Below are positions 10,709 to 20,739 of a stretch of DNA of 64,000 nucleotides, one piece after another. Source of the stretch: Salaquimonas sp. (GTDB lineage Bacteria > Pseudomonadota > Alphaproteobacteria > Rhizobiales > Rhizobiaceae). The stretch lies in contig JANQQM010000033.1 in assembly GCA_028289365.1 (NCBI GenBank), positions 62,001 to 126,000 on the forward strand, written 5' to 3'. Below the pieces are notes generated by a model. That model ran no database searches. It was not told the DNA's origin and saw only the letters and a list, made by a program, of their open reading frames with translations. Position numbers and translations under genes: made by a program. Positions within the stretch are counted from its first letter, which is position 1; the number at the start of each line of letters is the position of its first letter.

Positions 10709-11490
10709 ACCACTACAATGCCCTTGACATTTCGCTGGATGACCGCGGGGTTGCCCATGTCAAACTCAACCAGCCGGAGAAGCGCAATGCGTTGTCATCG
10801 CTGATGATTGAGGAGCTGACCGACATGGCAGAGTCCGTTGGAAATGACGAAGCGATGCGGGCCGTTGTCTTGTCGGGCAGCGGAAAGGTTTTTTGTGCGG
10901 GCGGCGATCTGAACTGGATGAAGGAACAGATTAATGCGGACCGCGAGCAGCGGATGCGGGAGGCTCGCAAACTAGCCTTTATGCTGAAAGCGCTAAACGA
11001 ATTGCCCAAACCCTTGATCGGTCAAATCCATGGCGGTGCGTTTGGCGGTGGCGTCGGCCTAGCATGTGTCTGTGATGTCGCCATTGCCGACAACAGCACA
11101 AAGTTCGGGTTGACCGAAACCAAACTGGGATTGATACCGGCAACGATTGGACCCTATGTGCTGGCCCGGATGGGCGAGAGCAATGCCCGCCGCGTTCTTA
11201 TGTCGGCGCGTATTTTTGATGCGCCGGAAGCACAGACACTTGGCGTGATTGCCAAAGCGGTGAACAGCGATGCGCTCGAAGCGAGTGTCGAAGCCGAAAT
11301 TGTTCCCTATCTCAGTACCGCGCCAAAGGCTGTTGCTGCTGCCAAGGCGTTAACCCGGGCGCTTGGTCCCCGAATTGACGACGAGGTCATTGACGACACG
11401 ATCCGCCGTTTGGCCGACACTTGGGAAGGCGAGGAAGCTGCACATGGCATTGAATCGTTTCTAACCAGGACACCGGCCCAGTGGGCATGA
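10705..11490 (+). CDS. liuC: Enoyl-CoA hydratase/isomerase family, probable methylglutaconyl-CoA hydratase
   Basis: 261 aa crotonase fold (GKVFCAGGDLNWMKE, QIHGGAFGGGVGLACVCDVAIA); 4-nt overlap with the lyase gene. Confidence 0.87.
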   Translation: MNHYNALDISLDDRGVAHVKLNQPEKRNALSSLMIEELTDMAESVGNDEAMRAVVLSGSGKVFCAGGDLNWMKEQINADREQRMREARKLAFMLKALNELPKPLIGQIHGGAFGGGVGLACVCDVAIADNSTKFGLTETKLGLIPATIGPYVLARMGESNARRVLMSARIFDAPEAQTLGVIAKAVNSDALEASVEAEIVPYLSTAPKAVAAAKALTRALGPRIDDEVIDDTIRRLADTWEGEEAAHGIESFLTRTPAQWA

Positions 11491-11523
11491 ATTCAGTAAC
11501 GAAATTATTGCAGATCGAGGTGT

Positions 11524-13284
11524 TTGCCTATGGGCGGAGCTGATGGCGCAATAGAGATTTCGGGCAGGGCGCTGGTTTCCGGTCAGGCATCCGGTGAAAT
11601 TGTTTTCAGCGATATCCCGTTAAGCTTCTGGGGTGGTGTCGAGAGCACGACCGGCCGGGTGATTGATCAGCATCATCCGTTGTCGGGGCAGGCGCTTGCC
11701 GGCAAAATATTGGCAATTCCGGGCAGCAGGGGGTCAAGTTCGGGCAGCGGGATTATTCTTGAACTCATCTTGAATGGCTGCAATCCCGCTGCGTTGGTAT
11801 TCGAGCGTGAAGAAGAGATAATTTCGGTAGGCGTTGTTGTTGCTGAGGAGATTTACGGCAAATCCATTCCCGTCATCTGCGTCGGGTCACAAAACTTTCA
11901 TCAAATGGCGAAATTCACCCAAGCAACAGTATCGGGTGGTATTTTGAGATGTTGGCGGGATGGTGAACAGGCAGGTCAAGGGTCGGAACCATCACCACCT
12001 GATGTTTACAACGATAGTCGATTACATCTTGAACAAAACGACCTTGCGCTTCTGGATGGATCGAAAGGTGCCCCCCGTGCAGTGGCGATGAAGATTGTTT
12101 GTCGAATGGCTGAGATGTATGGAGCGAACAAGCTGATTGATGTGACACGAGCACATATCGACAGTTGTGTTTATACCGGGCCTGCGGGCCTGGATTTTGC
12201 GCTCCGACTGAAGAAAATGGGTGCCAAGGTCTGTGTGCCAACCACGCTCAATGCGATCTCCATTGATCGACGACGCTGGCGCGAACAGGGCGTCGATCCA
12301 GGCTTCTCAACATCTGCAGGTGAACTGGCTGATGCCTATGTTGATATGGGCTGCAGTCCAACCTTCACCTGTGCGCCTTATCTGCTCGAAACGAGGCCGA
12401 CCAAAGAAGAGCAGGTAGTCTGGGCGGAATCAAATGCGGTTGTCTTTGCCAATAGTGTGTTGGGCGCCCGTACGATGAAGTATCCGGATTATCTTGACAT
12501 CTGCATCGCGATTTGCGGCCGGGCACCAAATGTAGGTTGTCATGTCAAAGACAACAGGACCGCAAATCTGATCATTGACGTCGAGAAATTTCACCAGGTC
12601 GATGATGCATTTTTTCCGCTTCTCGGTTATCAGGCCGGCAGGGTTTCGGGAGGCAAAATTCCGTTAATCACGGGGATAGAAGCAAACGAGATTGCTGTTG
12701 ATGATCTGAAGGCATTTGGGGCAGCGTTCGCCACGGTTTCCGGTGCGCCGATGTTCCACATTCTTGGCGTAACCCCAGAAGCAAATACGGTTGAGGAAGC
12801 CACGGGGGGGAACGTTGATCTGGAGGTTATCGAGATCGGCGTCTTGGATTTGCGGAGTATCTGGCGCGAACTAAATACGGATGATGCGGAGAAAATTGAT
12901 CTTGTTTCTTTGGGAAACCCACATTTCTCACTTAGTGAAATGACAAGATTGAACGATCTGTGCAGAGGCAAGACTAAAGAAGGGCGCGTCAGCATCATTG
13001 TCACCTGTTCGAGGACGACTCTCGAAGCAGGACAAGAAACTGGTGTTGTCTGGGAATTGGAGAAGTTTGGCGTCGAATTCATTACCGATACGTGCTGGTG
13101 CATGATCGCTGAACCGATCATTCCTGTCGATGCAAGAACACTTATGACAAACTCCGCCAAATATGCGCATTACGGTCCTGGATTGACCGGCCGCAAGTTT
13201 CGTTTCGGAAGCCTGACGGCGTGCGTCGAAGCAGCCTGTAACGGCATGTCACCTGCAAAATTTCCTGAATGGTTGATGCAATAG
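11524..13284 (+). CDS. Fused aconitase X (swivelling domain + catalytic DUF521-type domain)
   Basis: 586 aa; N-terminal GRALVSGQASGEIVFSDIPLSFWGGVESTTGRVIDQHHPLSGQALAGKILAIPGSRGSSSGS is the swivelling domain; remainder is AcnX catalytic domain (DVTRAHIDSCVYTGPAGLDFALRLKKMGAKVCVPTTLNAIS). Confidence 0.88.
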   Translation: MPMGGADGAIEISGRALVSGQASGEIVFSDIPLSFWGGVESTTGRVIDQHHPLSGQALAGKILAIPGSRGSSSGSGIILELILNGCNPAALVFEREEEIISVGVVVAEEIYGKSIPVICVGSQNFHQMAKFTQATVSGGILRCWRDGEQAGQGSEPSPPDVYNDSRLHLEQNDLALLDGSKGAPRAVAMKIVCRMAEMYGANKLIDVTRAHIDSCVYTGPAGLDFALRLKKMGAKVCVPTTLNAISIDRRRWREQGVDPGFSTSAGELADAYVDMGCSPTFTCAPYLLETRPTKEEQVVWAESNAVVFANSVLGARTMKYPDYLDICIAICGRAPNVGCHVKDNRTANLIIDVEKFHQVDDAFFPLLGYQAGRVSGGKIPLITGIEANEIAVDDLKAFGAAFATVSGAPMFHILGVTPEANTVEEATGGNVDLEVIEIGVLDLRSIWRELNTDDAEKIDLVSLGNPHFSLSEMTRLNDLCRGKTKEGRVSIIVTCSRTTLEAGQETGVVWELEKFGVEFITDTCWCMIAEPIIPVDARTLMTNSAKYAHYGPGLTGRKFRFGSLTACVEAACNGMSPAKFPEWLMQ

Positions 13285-13498
13285 TTCAATCGTTCAGGGT
13301 GCACAATTGCTTTACGATTAAACGGTCACTCTGATTTTGCTGAGCTATTGTCCGATTGAGAGGCATTTGCCTCTTTCTGTTGTGCCGGTTATCCACATCT
13401 GTAGCAATTAGATGGGGACAACTTCCCTTGCTACCCTTCACCACGCGCTTACCGATCATGCAGGATTACGCAGATGAGGCAGTGATTCGGGAGCGACC

Positions 13499-13945
13499 AT
13501 GGAACGGGTTCCCTTTAAAGGAGCGGCGCAGTTACGGCTGTATGAGGAAATTACCAAACACTGGCGTAAAGCCGCCGAGCAAGGCTATGCCAAGGCACAA
13601 TTCGAGCTCGGTGTTAGTTATGCCGAAGGTCAGGGGCTGAAGCAGGACAATGTCCGGGCGTTCATGTGGCTTAGCCTGGCAGCTGCCCAGGGGCATGAAA
13701 ATGCAACGTTGGTTCGAGTAAAACTGAAGCGGCGCATGACCGCCCAACAAATTGACGACGGTTACCAGATGATGCGTGAATGGAAGCGTCATTTTCCGTC
13801 CAAGTTACCAAAGAAATGGGCAGCCAGTACCAGCGAGAATGTTTCGTCCCCACGAAGTCCGCAGGTCATGCCGTCAATGGAAAGCGATGAGGCAGACGGA
13901 GATGAAACAAAGCCTGCTGCTACTCGCTTCCAACGATTGATTTGA
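13499..13945 (+). CDS. Sel1-repeat protein
   Basis: Sel1-type repeats (AAEQGYAKAQFELGVSYAEGQGLKQDNVRAFMWLSLAAAQGHENA). Confidence 0.75.
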   Translation: MERVPFKGAAQLRLYEEITKHWRKAAEQGYAKAQFELGVSYAEGQGLKQDNVRAFMWLSLAAAQGHENATLVRVKLKRRMTAQQIDDGYQMMREWKRHFPSKLPKKWAASTSENVSSPRSPQVMPSMESDEADGDETKPAATRFQRLI

Positions 13946-14321
13946 TTGCCTTTGGGTACGCAGGGATTTTTGGCATAAATGAACCATCAGGATGGTACAC
14001 CAAGAGTCCTGTGTGCCGCTTTGGCAGGACTGTATAGATGAGAATGAATTTGATTATTTGATCTTTAAATTTTTTAGCATTGCAGCAGGAGGCCTGCTAG
14101 GTCACGCTGGATTGCTATTGCAAAAGTGCTTTCTGTGTTTTTAAAGACTGGTTTACAATCCTAGAGCTCGGAGTTGAGTGCTGTTGTTTCTTGCTATTTC
14201 GGCAGGTTGGTATATTCGATAGCAGGCATATACCAGATAGCGTCCGGTTGAAGTGCGCCCAATATTGCAGGCGTTTCCGCTATTTTTAGAGTGAGCGATT
14301 TGCCTTGAATCGAATAGTAGT

Positions 14322-15656
14322 ATGAATTCACGAAAATGGCTGATAATTCCGGTTGAAGTGCAAGTCCGCGAATTACTGGCACGGTTGTTGGTAGCAGCAA
14401 TCGCTGCCGATCGCGGTTTCAATGTCCTGATCGGACAGGACCGTGTGATACGCAGGCTTGCCCGGTATTTGCCTAGAGGTATCTTGTTCGACAAAAGCCT
14501 TGACGGGAAAGGTGACCGAAAGGTCCGGCGGTATGCCAATCTAGGTTACACAATCGCTGCAATTGACGAAGAAAGTCGAGGGGTCTATTCCGAACCGCGT
14601 TTTTTCTTCTCCCGTCGTTTGTCCGATGAGGCCCTTTCGCGTTCCGCGCGATGGTTTTGTATTTCCGATCTGGTTCGTGACCAGGCAATAAATTTTTTCC
14701 CCGAATATTCCGACCGATTTGAAACCACAGGCTTGCCGCGGGTTGATCTTTGCCGACCAGGTTTCAGTGCAATCTATGAAAAAGAACGTGCTGAGATAAA
14801 AGAGAAATATGGAAAGTTCCTGCTGTTTTGCTCCAATTTCGGAACAATTTTGCACGTCCGCCGGGGACGGTTCCTGCAAAACCAGATGCGCAGGGCGGCA
14901 AAGCAAGCGCCCGGCAATGCGGCATATCGCGAAAGGGTTGAGGCTGAGGGTCGAATAAACCTGGAGGCCTATATCCAGATGCTTCCGAAACTGCGCGAAT
15001 GGTTCCCCGACCACAAGCTCCTGGTTCGCCCGCATCCCACGGAAAGTCATGATACCTGGCGAAGTATACTTGGTGATCATGACGGTGTGGAGATTGTTTC
15101 AGGTGGCTCCGCCAATCCCTGGATTCTGGCAAGCGATTGTCTGGTTCATCATGGTTGCACGACCGGTATCGAAGCGGAGTTGTTGGGCAAGCCTCACGTC
15201 ATGTATGCACCGCATCCTGATTTTCACCACGATACCGAGGTCATGAAGACATTTGCCACGATTGTGCATGACGAAAATTCCCTTCGTGAAGTAATTTCGG
15301 ACATTCTTTCCGGAAAAGACTATTCAAAGCCTCGCAAGTCGCTTGAGAAATATTACGCGGCGCAAGTAGGGCAGCTTGCCAGCGAGAATGTCATCGAGGC
15401 ATTTGACAAGCTTACTCAAAAAGGTGGTGAATTGCCTGACTGGTTGCCATGGCTACGGTTTACGCCGCGCCATCTGGTAGCCGAATATTGGCCGCGTTCT
15501 GCAGCAGCGCAGGCTTACTCCAAACAAAAATGGCAAGGTGTTTCACTTGACGAAATACGCACCACATTGGATGTTTTGCGAGAGGGTGCCCATTGCCAGT
15601 CTTCCGTAGAGGTTGAAGAAATATTTCCGCAATTGTTTTCAGTAACCCGGCGTTGA
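14322..15656 (+). CDS. Surface carbohydrate biosynthesis protein (glycosyltransferase-like)
   Basis: 444 aa; resembles the 'surface carbohydrate biosynthesis protein' family (WLIIPVEVQVRELLARLLVAAIAADRGFNVLIGQ; LVHHGCTTGIEAELLGKPHVMY). Confidence 0.75.
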   Translation: MNSRKWLIIPVEVQVRELLARLLVAAIAADRGFNVLIGQDRVIRRLARYLPRGILFDKSLDGKGDRKVRRYANLGYTIAAIDEESRGVYSEPRFFFSRRLSDEALSRSARWFCISDLVRDQAINFFPEYSDRFETTGLPRVDLCRPGFSAIYEKERAEIKEKYGKFLLFCSNFGTILHVRRGRFLQNQMRRAAKQAPGNAAYRERVEAEGRINLEAYIQMLPKLREWFPDHKLLVRPHPTESHDTWRSILGDHDGVEIVSGGSANPWILASDCLVHHGCTTGIEAELLGKPHVMYAPHPDFHHDTEVMKTFATIVHDENSLREVISDILSGKDYSKPRKSLEKYYAAQVGQLASENVIEAFDKLTQKGGELPDWLPWLRFTPRHLVAEYWPRSAAAQAYSKQKWQGVSLDEIRTTLDVLREGAHCQSSVEVEEIFPQLFSVTRR

Positions 15657-15796
15657 AACAGCCGGACTTGTTCGCAATTGTTAATTTTGCGAAAAGCTTG
15701 CAAGAACTAGTTTTTCCTGACCTGCGCAATAGTCGCCGTCGCCATGGTGAACACACAGCGTGATGCGGCGTGGTTCGGTCTGCCGAGGTAGCAATA

Positions 15797-16765
15797 ATGA
15801 AACTCATTTTCCTGACCGGCCATCGAAAATCCGGGACAACCTTGCTGCACAAGTTGTTTGATGGTCATCCGGGGATCTGCGTATATCCGGTGGATTTGGG
15901 GATTTTATACGCTTATTTTCCAGCATTTACATCGGATCCTGATATTGATGACCCCGCTCTTCTACAACGTCTTGTTGAAGTGGTCCGGCACGGATTTGCC
16001 AGGGAGGATGCCGGCATTGACGACCATGGATTTGTCGAGGTGTTTAAGGAGCAGCTTGCCGGGAAGGATCTCAGAAGCAAGTCAGCTGTCCTGACGGCCC
16101 TTCTTGGTTCATGGCAAGAATTTACAGGCGCAGATCCAAGCCTTCCAATCCTGGTAAAGGAAACCAGCCAGGCAATCTATTTTGATGAATTTCTTGCTGC
16201 ATTCCCCGAAATGCGCATGGTGAATCTGCTGCGTGATCCGCGTGATAATTTCAGTGCGATCAAGGCCGGCGTTCAACAGTACTACTCAAAACTGGGGGAA
16301 GGTGATTTTGAAGCGCTGGCCAGTTTGATCAATCGGGCCCGAATGGATTTTCGCGCCGGAGCTGTCAATGCGGCAGAGAACCCGGACGCGTTTTGCAATC
16401 TTCGATTCGAAGATCTTGTCGCGGACCCTGAAACTGCCATGAAGAATTTGGCTGAATTCCTTGATGTTTCCTTTGATCAAACATTGCTGACGCCAACAAT
16501 GCTGGGCAAGGGCTTTGCCGGAAACAGTTATGACGGCCTGAAATTTGCTGGCGTATCCACCCAGAATATTGGCCGGTGGCGTGACCGTATATCAACAAAG
16601 GAGGCGATGATCATAGAATACTGGATGGATGACGAAATGAAATCGGCCGGCTATGAATCGGCATTCCCGGTCAAGGATTGCCAGAAAGCCTTTGGTGAAT
16701 TTTATGCCTGGTATAATTCGAACTACTTTTTCAAAGATGCATTTTCGAAAGCTGGTCAGAAGTAA
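15797..16765 (+). CDS. Sulfotransferase family protein
   Basis: PAPS-binding-like loop at N-terminus (MKLIFLTGHRKSGTTLLHKLFDGHP) and downstream MVNLLRDPRDNFSAIKAG. Start about 15797. Confidence 0.82.
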   Translation: MKLIFLTGHRKSGTTLLHKLFDGHPGICVYPVDLGILYAYFPAFTSDPDIDDPALLQRLVEVVRHGFAREDAGIDDHGFVEVFKEQLAGKDLRSKSAVLTALLGSWQEFTGADPSLPILVKETSQAIYFDEFLAAFPEMRMVNLLRDPRDNFSAIKAGVQQYYSKLGEGDFEALASLINRARMDFRAGAVNAAENPDAFCNLRFEDLVADPETAMKNLAEFLDVSFDQTLLTPTMLGKGFAGNSYDGLKFAGVSTQNIGRWRDRISTKEAMIIEYWMDDEMKSAGYESAFPVKDCQKAFGEFYAWYNSNYFFKDAFSKAGQK

Positions 16766-16878
16766 AATCGATAGCCTATTGAGGCAGCGAGTATATTGCG
16801 GGCACTTCAGAATTTATCCAGCTTTTGATTGCCGTTGATGCAGTATTCTCCCGTCCAGCAAGTGTCGGCGCAATAAGC

Positions 16879-18201
16879 TCACCTTGTCGTATCCATGACT
16901 TTTGCTTTGACGAGTTTTTGTACGATCGGGACAAGCTCCATAAATGGGACATTGATTTTTTGAGCAATCGCAAGCAGGTCGTCATTTCCGTCAGAATAGG
17001 TGATCAGGTTCATCATATTGCGAACCTTCGAAGCAGTCTCCTTGGTACTAAGCGAAGGGTATAGCCCGTGTTTGGACAGATGAGGTTCACCCAGGGTTTT
17101 TATAATCGGCTTTATGTTGGATTCCAGAATTTCGATTGATTTTCGAACTACATCAAATCCCCCGGCAAGACCGTTTGGTGTCACCAAAGTCAGGTCATCC
17201 AAAGATGTGTGGTATTCGGGATATTCCCCATATTTGGTACGCATGATCGAGGCAATTGGAAGATCAATACCTGGCGCACAATATTGCCGCTCGTCGCTAC
17301 CCCGATCGAGCCAGGAATATGTCCTGTAATTCTCGTCAATGTTCCTCATCACATATTGAACGACACGGTCAGACAGGGTGTCTCCGGCTCTTGATGGTAG
17401 GTAAGAGTAGTTTCGTTCATCCCCGATGCAGGTAAGGTTGAAACCGGCAACAATGTGCTTCTTCATGTGGTCAAGGTTGCTGCTGGTATAGATGAGGGAG
17501 CCTATAGTCTCGGGAATGAATACCAATCTGTAGGTGTAGTACCGGTCTTTCAACGAGTTCAGCCAGCAGGCAATTGCAGTGGCAACCACAGGTCCGGAAA
17601 GTTCGTTGTTTGCCATGGATGGATGACAAATATAGGTAGAGATAAATACCTCTTTGGATACTTGGCCTGGAACTACGATCTCGCCATAGTTCAGCACGCC
17701 GTCCTTTAGTTCCGTGTCGATGAATACCCGATAATTCCCGGCTTTCAGCGATTTACGCTGGTGATCGGTCAGGCAAAATCCCCAACGTTTCGAGTAATAT
17801 GACGTGATGTAGGGAATGGCATCGGGTTGATCGGGCAATGAATGAAGATGGTCTTGGAGTTCCTCCAGGTCCATCATTGCGTCTATTGCCGTCGAATATC
17901 CGATGACGTGAAGATTGTTCTCTCTGAAATCAACAATTCTGTTGCCCTGCCCATCTTCAATGTAAGCATCCCTGACCGACCATTCCTGAGGTACAGTCCA
18001 ATCAAATACCTTTGTTCCAGAAGGAACAGCGTGTACCTGAAGCTGAGGGACGCGTTCCTTCAAATAGCCAAGCGTCTGGCGAACGCCTGGGCCGCTTATG
18101 CTTCGACAAACCGGAAACAGATCTGTGGCCATGGCATGACAAAAAGCCCCGACATTCGAAAGCGACGGACTACCTTTGAGAAACGGGTTCGTCGATGCCA
18201 T
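16879..18201 (-). CDS. DUF4910-type aminopeptidase-like protein
   Basis: 440 aa; ISGPGVRQTLGYLKERVPQLQVHAVPSGTKVFDWTVPQEWSVRDAYIEDGQGNRIVDF and EVFISTYICHPSMANNELSGPVVA are characteristic of this M28-like family. Confidence 0.8.
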   Translation of the reverse strand: MASTNPFLKGSPSLSNVGAFCHAMATDLFPVCRSISGPGVRQTLGYLKERVPQLQVHAVPSGTKVFDWTVPQEWSVRDAYIEDGQGNRIVDFRENNLHVIGYSTAIDAMMDLEELQDHLHSLPDQPDAIPYITSYYSKRWGFCLTDHQRKSLKAGNYRVFIDTELKDGVLNYGEIVVPGQVSKEVFISTYICHPSMANNELSGPVVATAIACWLNSLKDRYYTYRLVFIPETIGSLIYTSSNLDHMKKHIVAGFNLTCIGDERNYSYLPSRAGDTLSDRVVQYVMRNIDENYRTYSWLDRGSDERQYCAPGIDLPIASIMRTKYGEYPEYHTSLDDLTLVTPNGLAGGFDVVRKSIEILESNIKPIIKTLGEPHLSKHGLYPSLSTKETASKVRNMMNLITYSDGNDDLLAIAQKINVPFMELVPIVQKLVKAKVMDTTR

Positions 18202-18398
18202 CTAGGTTTCCTCTGTAGGTATTCATTCAATTTAGCCTTTGAATGACAGCTCCGATATGCCAACGGCAGATCATAACCAAATTTTCTTCCTGACGAAAAT
18301 CTGGCAAAGTACATATTCTCGGAAATGAACAGCGCAGTTCGCTCGATCGCTACTGCCCGAAAATTGGATGATTGGTGTCTCCAGGAAAAGCAGGTAAT

Positions 18399-18472
18399 TG
18401 GAGACCTCGCCTGGGCTCGAACCAGGATAAAAGGAGTTGCAATCCTTCGCGTCACCATTCCGCCACAAGGTC
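18399..18472 (-). tRNA. tRNA-Cys (GCA)
   Basis: Reverse complement GACCTTGTGGCGGAATGGTGACGCGAAGGATTGCAACTCCTTTTATCCTGGTTCGAGCCCAGGCGAGGTCTCCA: 7-bp acceptor stem (one G-U), anticodon arm AAGGA-TTGCAAC-TCCTT, T arm CCTGG-TTCGAGC-CCAGG, discriminator U, encoded CCA. Confidence 0.95.
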
Positions 18473-18527
18473 AGTGACACTTTTTTCGCTCAAAACCGAG
18501 GCTGGTTCAATGCATGGTTGTTAAAAA

Positions 18528-19160
18528 TCAGGTGTTAACCTTACCTGTAATGCCTTGCGGAATTCCGAAATAATTCGCGAACCGTACAAGCCGATTGGGT
18601 TTTGATTTCTTAGGATAATCGTTCCTCAGTTGTCTTGCTGGAAATTCAGTAACAAATCGTTCGTCGGTGATCTCAAAGAAGTCTGCAATCTCTTCGATCC
18701 TGTCCCAAAGATCATCATAGTGTATGTTTAGCGATTGGATCTTTTTTTGGTTCAAAAAGTAATGCTTTTGACGGTTTATTGCATTCGATAATGACCAGTA
18801 TTTTATCTTGCCTTGTGCCAAGACACCCAGAACCGAGCCAAGTTTTCTACAATGGGCATTGATAAATCTTCGTCGTCTAAGGCTGTTCATGATCGCATCG
18901 GTATCGCCATAAACGAACAGTACTTTACGGTCACCGTCGATGCAGGTTGGCAAGTCGGGGATATGTTTTAGCCCATCTGTATCCGCAGGACAGTTGGTTT
19001 CCACAAACCTGGCACAGTGGTGCATCAACATGGATGTCGCCACGCCACCCGGTGAAACGATAAGGCGTTTTGGGATATTTGAATATTTTCGAAACCGGTG
19101 CACAAATATGCTTCGACCAGCTGCTATTCTTGCGCCCCTAAGTTTTTTGCGTTTTACCAA
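18528..19160 (-). CDS. Sulfotransferase-like protein
   Basis: 210 aa with a short sulfotransferase-like N-terminal loop (RLIVSPGGVATSMLMHH) and KVLFVYGDTDAIMNSLRRR. Confidence 0.5.
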   Translation of the reverse strand: MVKRKKLRGARIAAGRSIFVHRFRKYSNIPKRLIVSPGGVATSMLMHHCARFVETNCPADTDGLKHIPDLPTCIDGDRKVLFVYGDTDAIMNSLRRRRFINAHCRKLGSVLGVLAQGKIKYWSLSNAINRQKHYFLNQKKIQSLNIHYDDLWDRIEEIADFFEITDERFVTEFPARQLRNDYPKKSKPNRLVRFANYFGIPQGITGKVNT

Positions 19161-19527
19161 ATTTTTGATGTTTCGACCTCATTCGCATGTTTGTTAGTAC
19201 ACTCAGCGACCGGCAAAGCCTCACGGTGATCTACTTACCAAAATACGAAAATGTGGCGGACGCTTGCCGCAATTCACCCCTGCGAATCACTTTACATGAT
19301 TTTTGATAGTTTGTGACAATTTCTTTGAAAATTGATTTTCCCAACGATTTGCGATTATTGAACGAAAGTGGGCTTGAGAACAAATCAATCCCGTGTTGAT
19401 CTACATCGATAAACGCTATCAAGATAGCAATGATCTTGGACCGGCAATGACCGGTGAATTCTGACGCCGAAGGACAGCGCGACAGTTGCGTTATCAAACG
19501 GGGAACAGGAACTCGGAGGAGAAAATA

Positions 19528-20679
19528 ATGACAGTCAGAACCCTTGCGATTGCAATTGCCGCGTCAGCCTTGCTGGCCTGGCCTGCATTGGCAGAATCCC
19601 ATGGCGGCAAAGTCAAAGTGGGGATGATAACGACCCTTTCGGGTGGTGGTGCCGGCCTGGGCATAGATGTTCGTGATGGTTTCCTGCTTGCTCTCAAGCA
19701 GTCTGGAAATGACGCGGTGGAAGTCGTCGTTGAGGATGATCAGAGAAAGCCGGATATTGCTGTGCAGCTGGCCGACGAGATGGTGCAATCGGAAAATGTT
19801 GACGTGCTGACCGGTATCATTTGGTCCAACCTTGCAATGGCGGTCGTGCCGTCTGTAACAGCACAAGGAAAAGTCTACCTTTCCCCTAATGCCGGACCAT
19901 CGGCATTGGCGGGCAAGGGATGCCATGAAAACTACTTCAATGTTGCCTGGCAAAACGACAATCTGCATGAGGCAGCCGGAGCCTATGCCAATGACGCCGG
20001 TTACAAGAAGTCATTCATCCTGGCGCCAAACTATCCTGCAGGAAAGGATGCGCTGACCGGTTACAAGCGGTATTTCAAGGGCGATCTGGCCGGAGAGGTC
20101 TACACCAAGCTTGGCCAGACTGACTACGCGGCCGAGATTGCCCAGATACGGGCATCTGATGCCGACAGCGTTTTCTTCTTTTTGCCGGGTGGAATGGGAA
20201 TTTCGTTCCTGAAGCAGTATTCGGGCAGTGGTGTGGATTTGCCGGTGGTCGGGCCGGCGTTCAGTTTCGACCAGGGTATCCTGCAGGCAGTCGGTGAGGC
20301 AGCCCTTGGGGTCAAGAACAGTTCACAGTGGTCGAAGGATATCGATAATCCGGCGAACAAGCAGTTTGTCGAGGCCTTTCAGGCTGAATATGGCCGGTTG
20401 CCGTCGCTTTATGCCAGCCAGGGTTATGACACAGCGAACTTGCTCCTTAGTGCGATCGAGAAAGCTGACGTGAAAGATACCGATGCATTTCTGGCGGCGT
20501 TGAAGGCGGCTGATTTTGATTCCGTACGCGGGAAATTCAGTTTCGGTCCGAACAATCATCCGGTGCAGGACATTTATGTGCGCGAAGTGATCAAAGAGGG
20601 CGATGTCTTTACAAACAAGATTATCGCCACAGCGCTTAGCAATCATTCGGATGCCTATGCTGCCGATTGCAAAATGTGA
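19528..20679 (+). CDS. ABC transporter substrate-binding protein (branched-chain amino acid/amide type)
   Basis: Signal peptide and type-I periplasmic-binding fold (KVGMITTLSGGGAGLGIDVRDGFLLALKQSG). Start at MTVRTLAIAIAASALLAWPALA after RBS. Confidence 0.9.
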   Translation: MTVRTLAIAIAASALLAWPALAESHGGKVKVGMITTLSGGGAGLGIDVRDGFLLALKQSGNDAVEVVVEDDQRKPDIAVQLADEMVQSENVDVLTGIIWSNLAMAVVPSVTAQGKVYLSPNAGPSALAGKGCHENYFNVAWQNDNLHEAAGAYANDAGYKKSFILAPNYPAGKDALTGYKRYFKGDLAGEVYTKLGQTDYAAEIAQIRASDADSVFFFLPGGMGISFLKQYSGSGVDLPVVGPAFSFDQGILQAVGEAALGVKNSSQWSKDIDNPANKQFVEAFQAEYGRLPSLYASQGYDTANLLLSAIEKADVKDTDAFLAALKAADFDSVRGKFSFGPNNHPVQDIYVREVIKEGDVFTNKIIATALSNHSDAYAADCKM

Positions 20680-20739
20680 GGATAAGTCGAGGTCGGTTTG
20701 AAAAAGACCAGTCGCGCCCGGCATTGGGATAATCACTAA

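Noticed and set aside
14005-14031. agtcctg ... caggact stem after the Sel1 gene
   Set aside because: Short 7-bp stem with a long loop and no T-run; insufficient for a terminator call.
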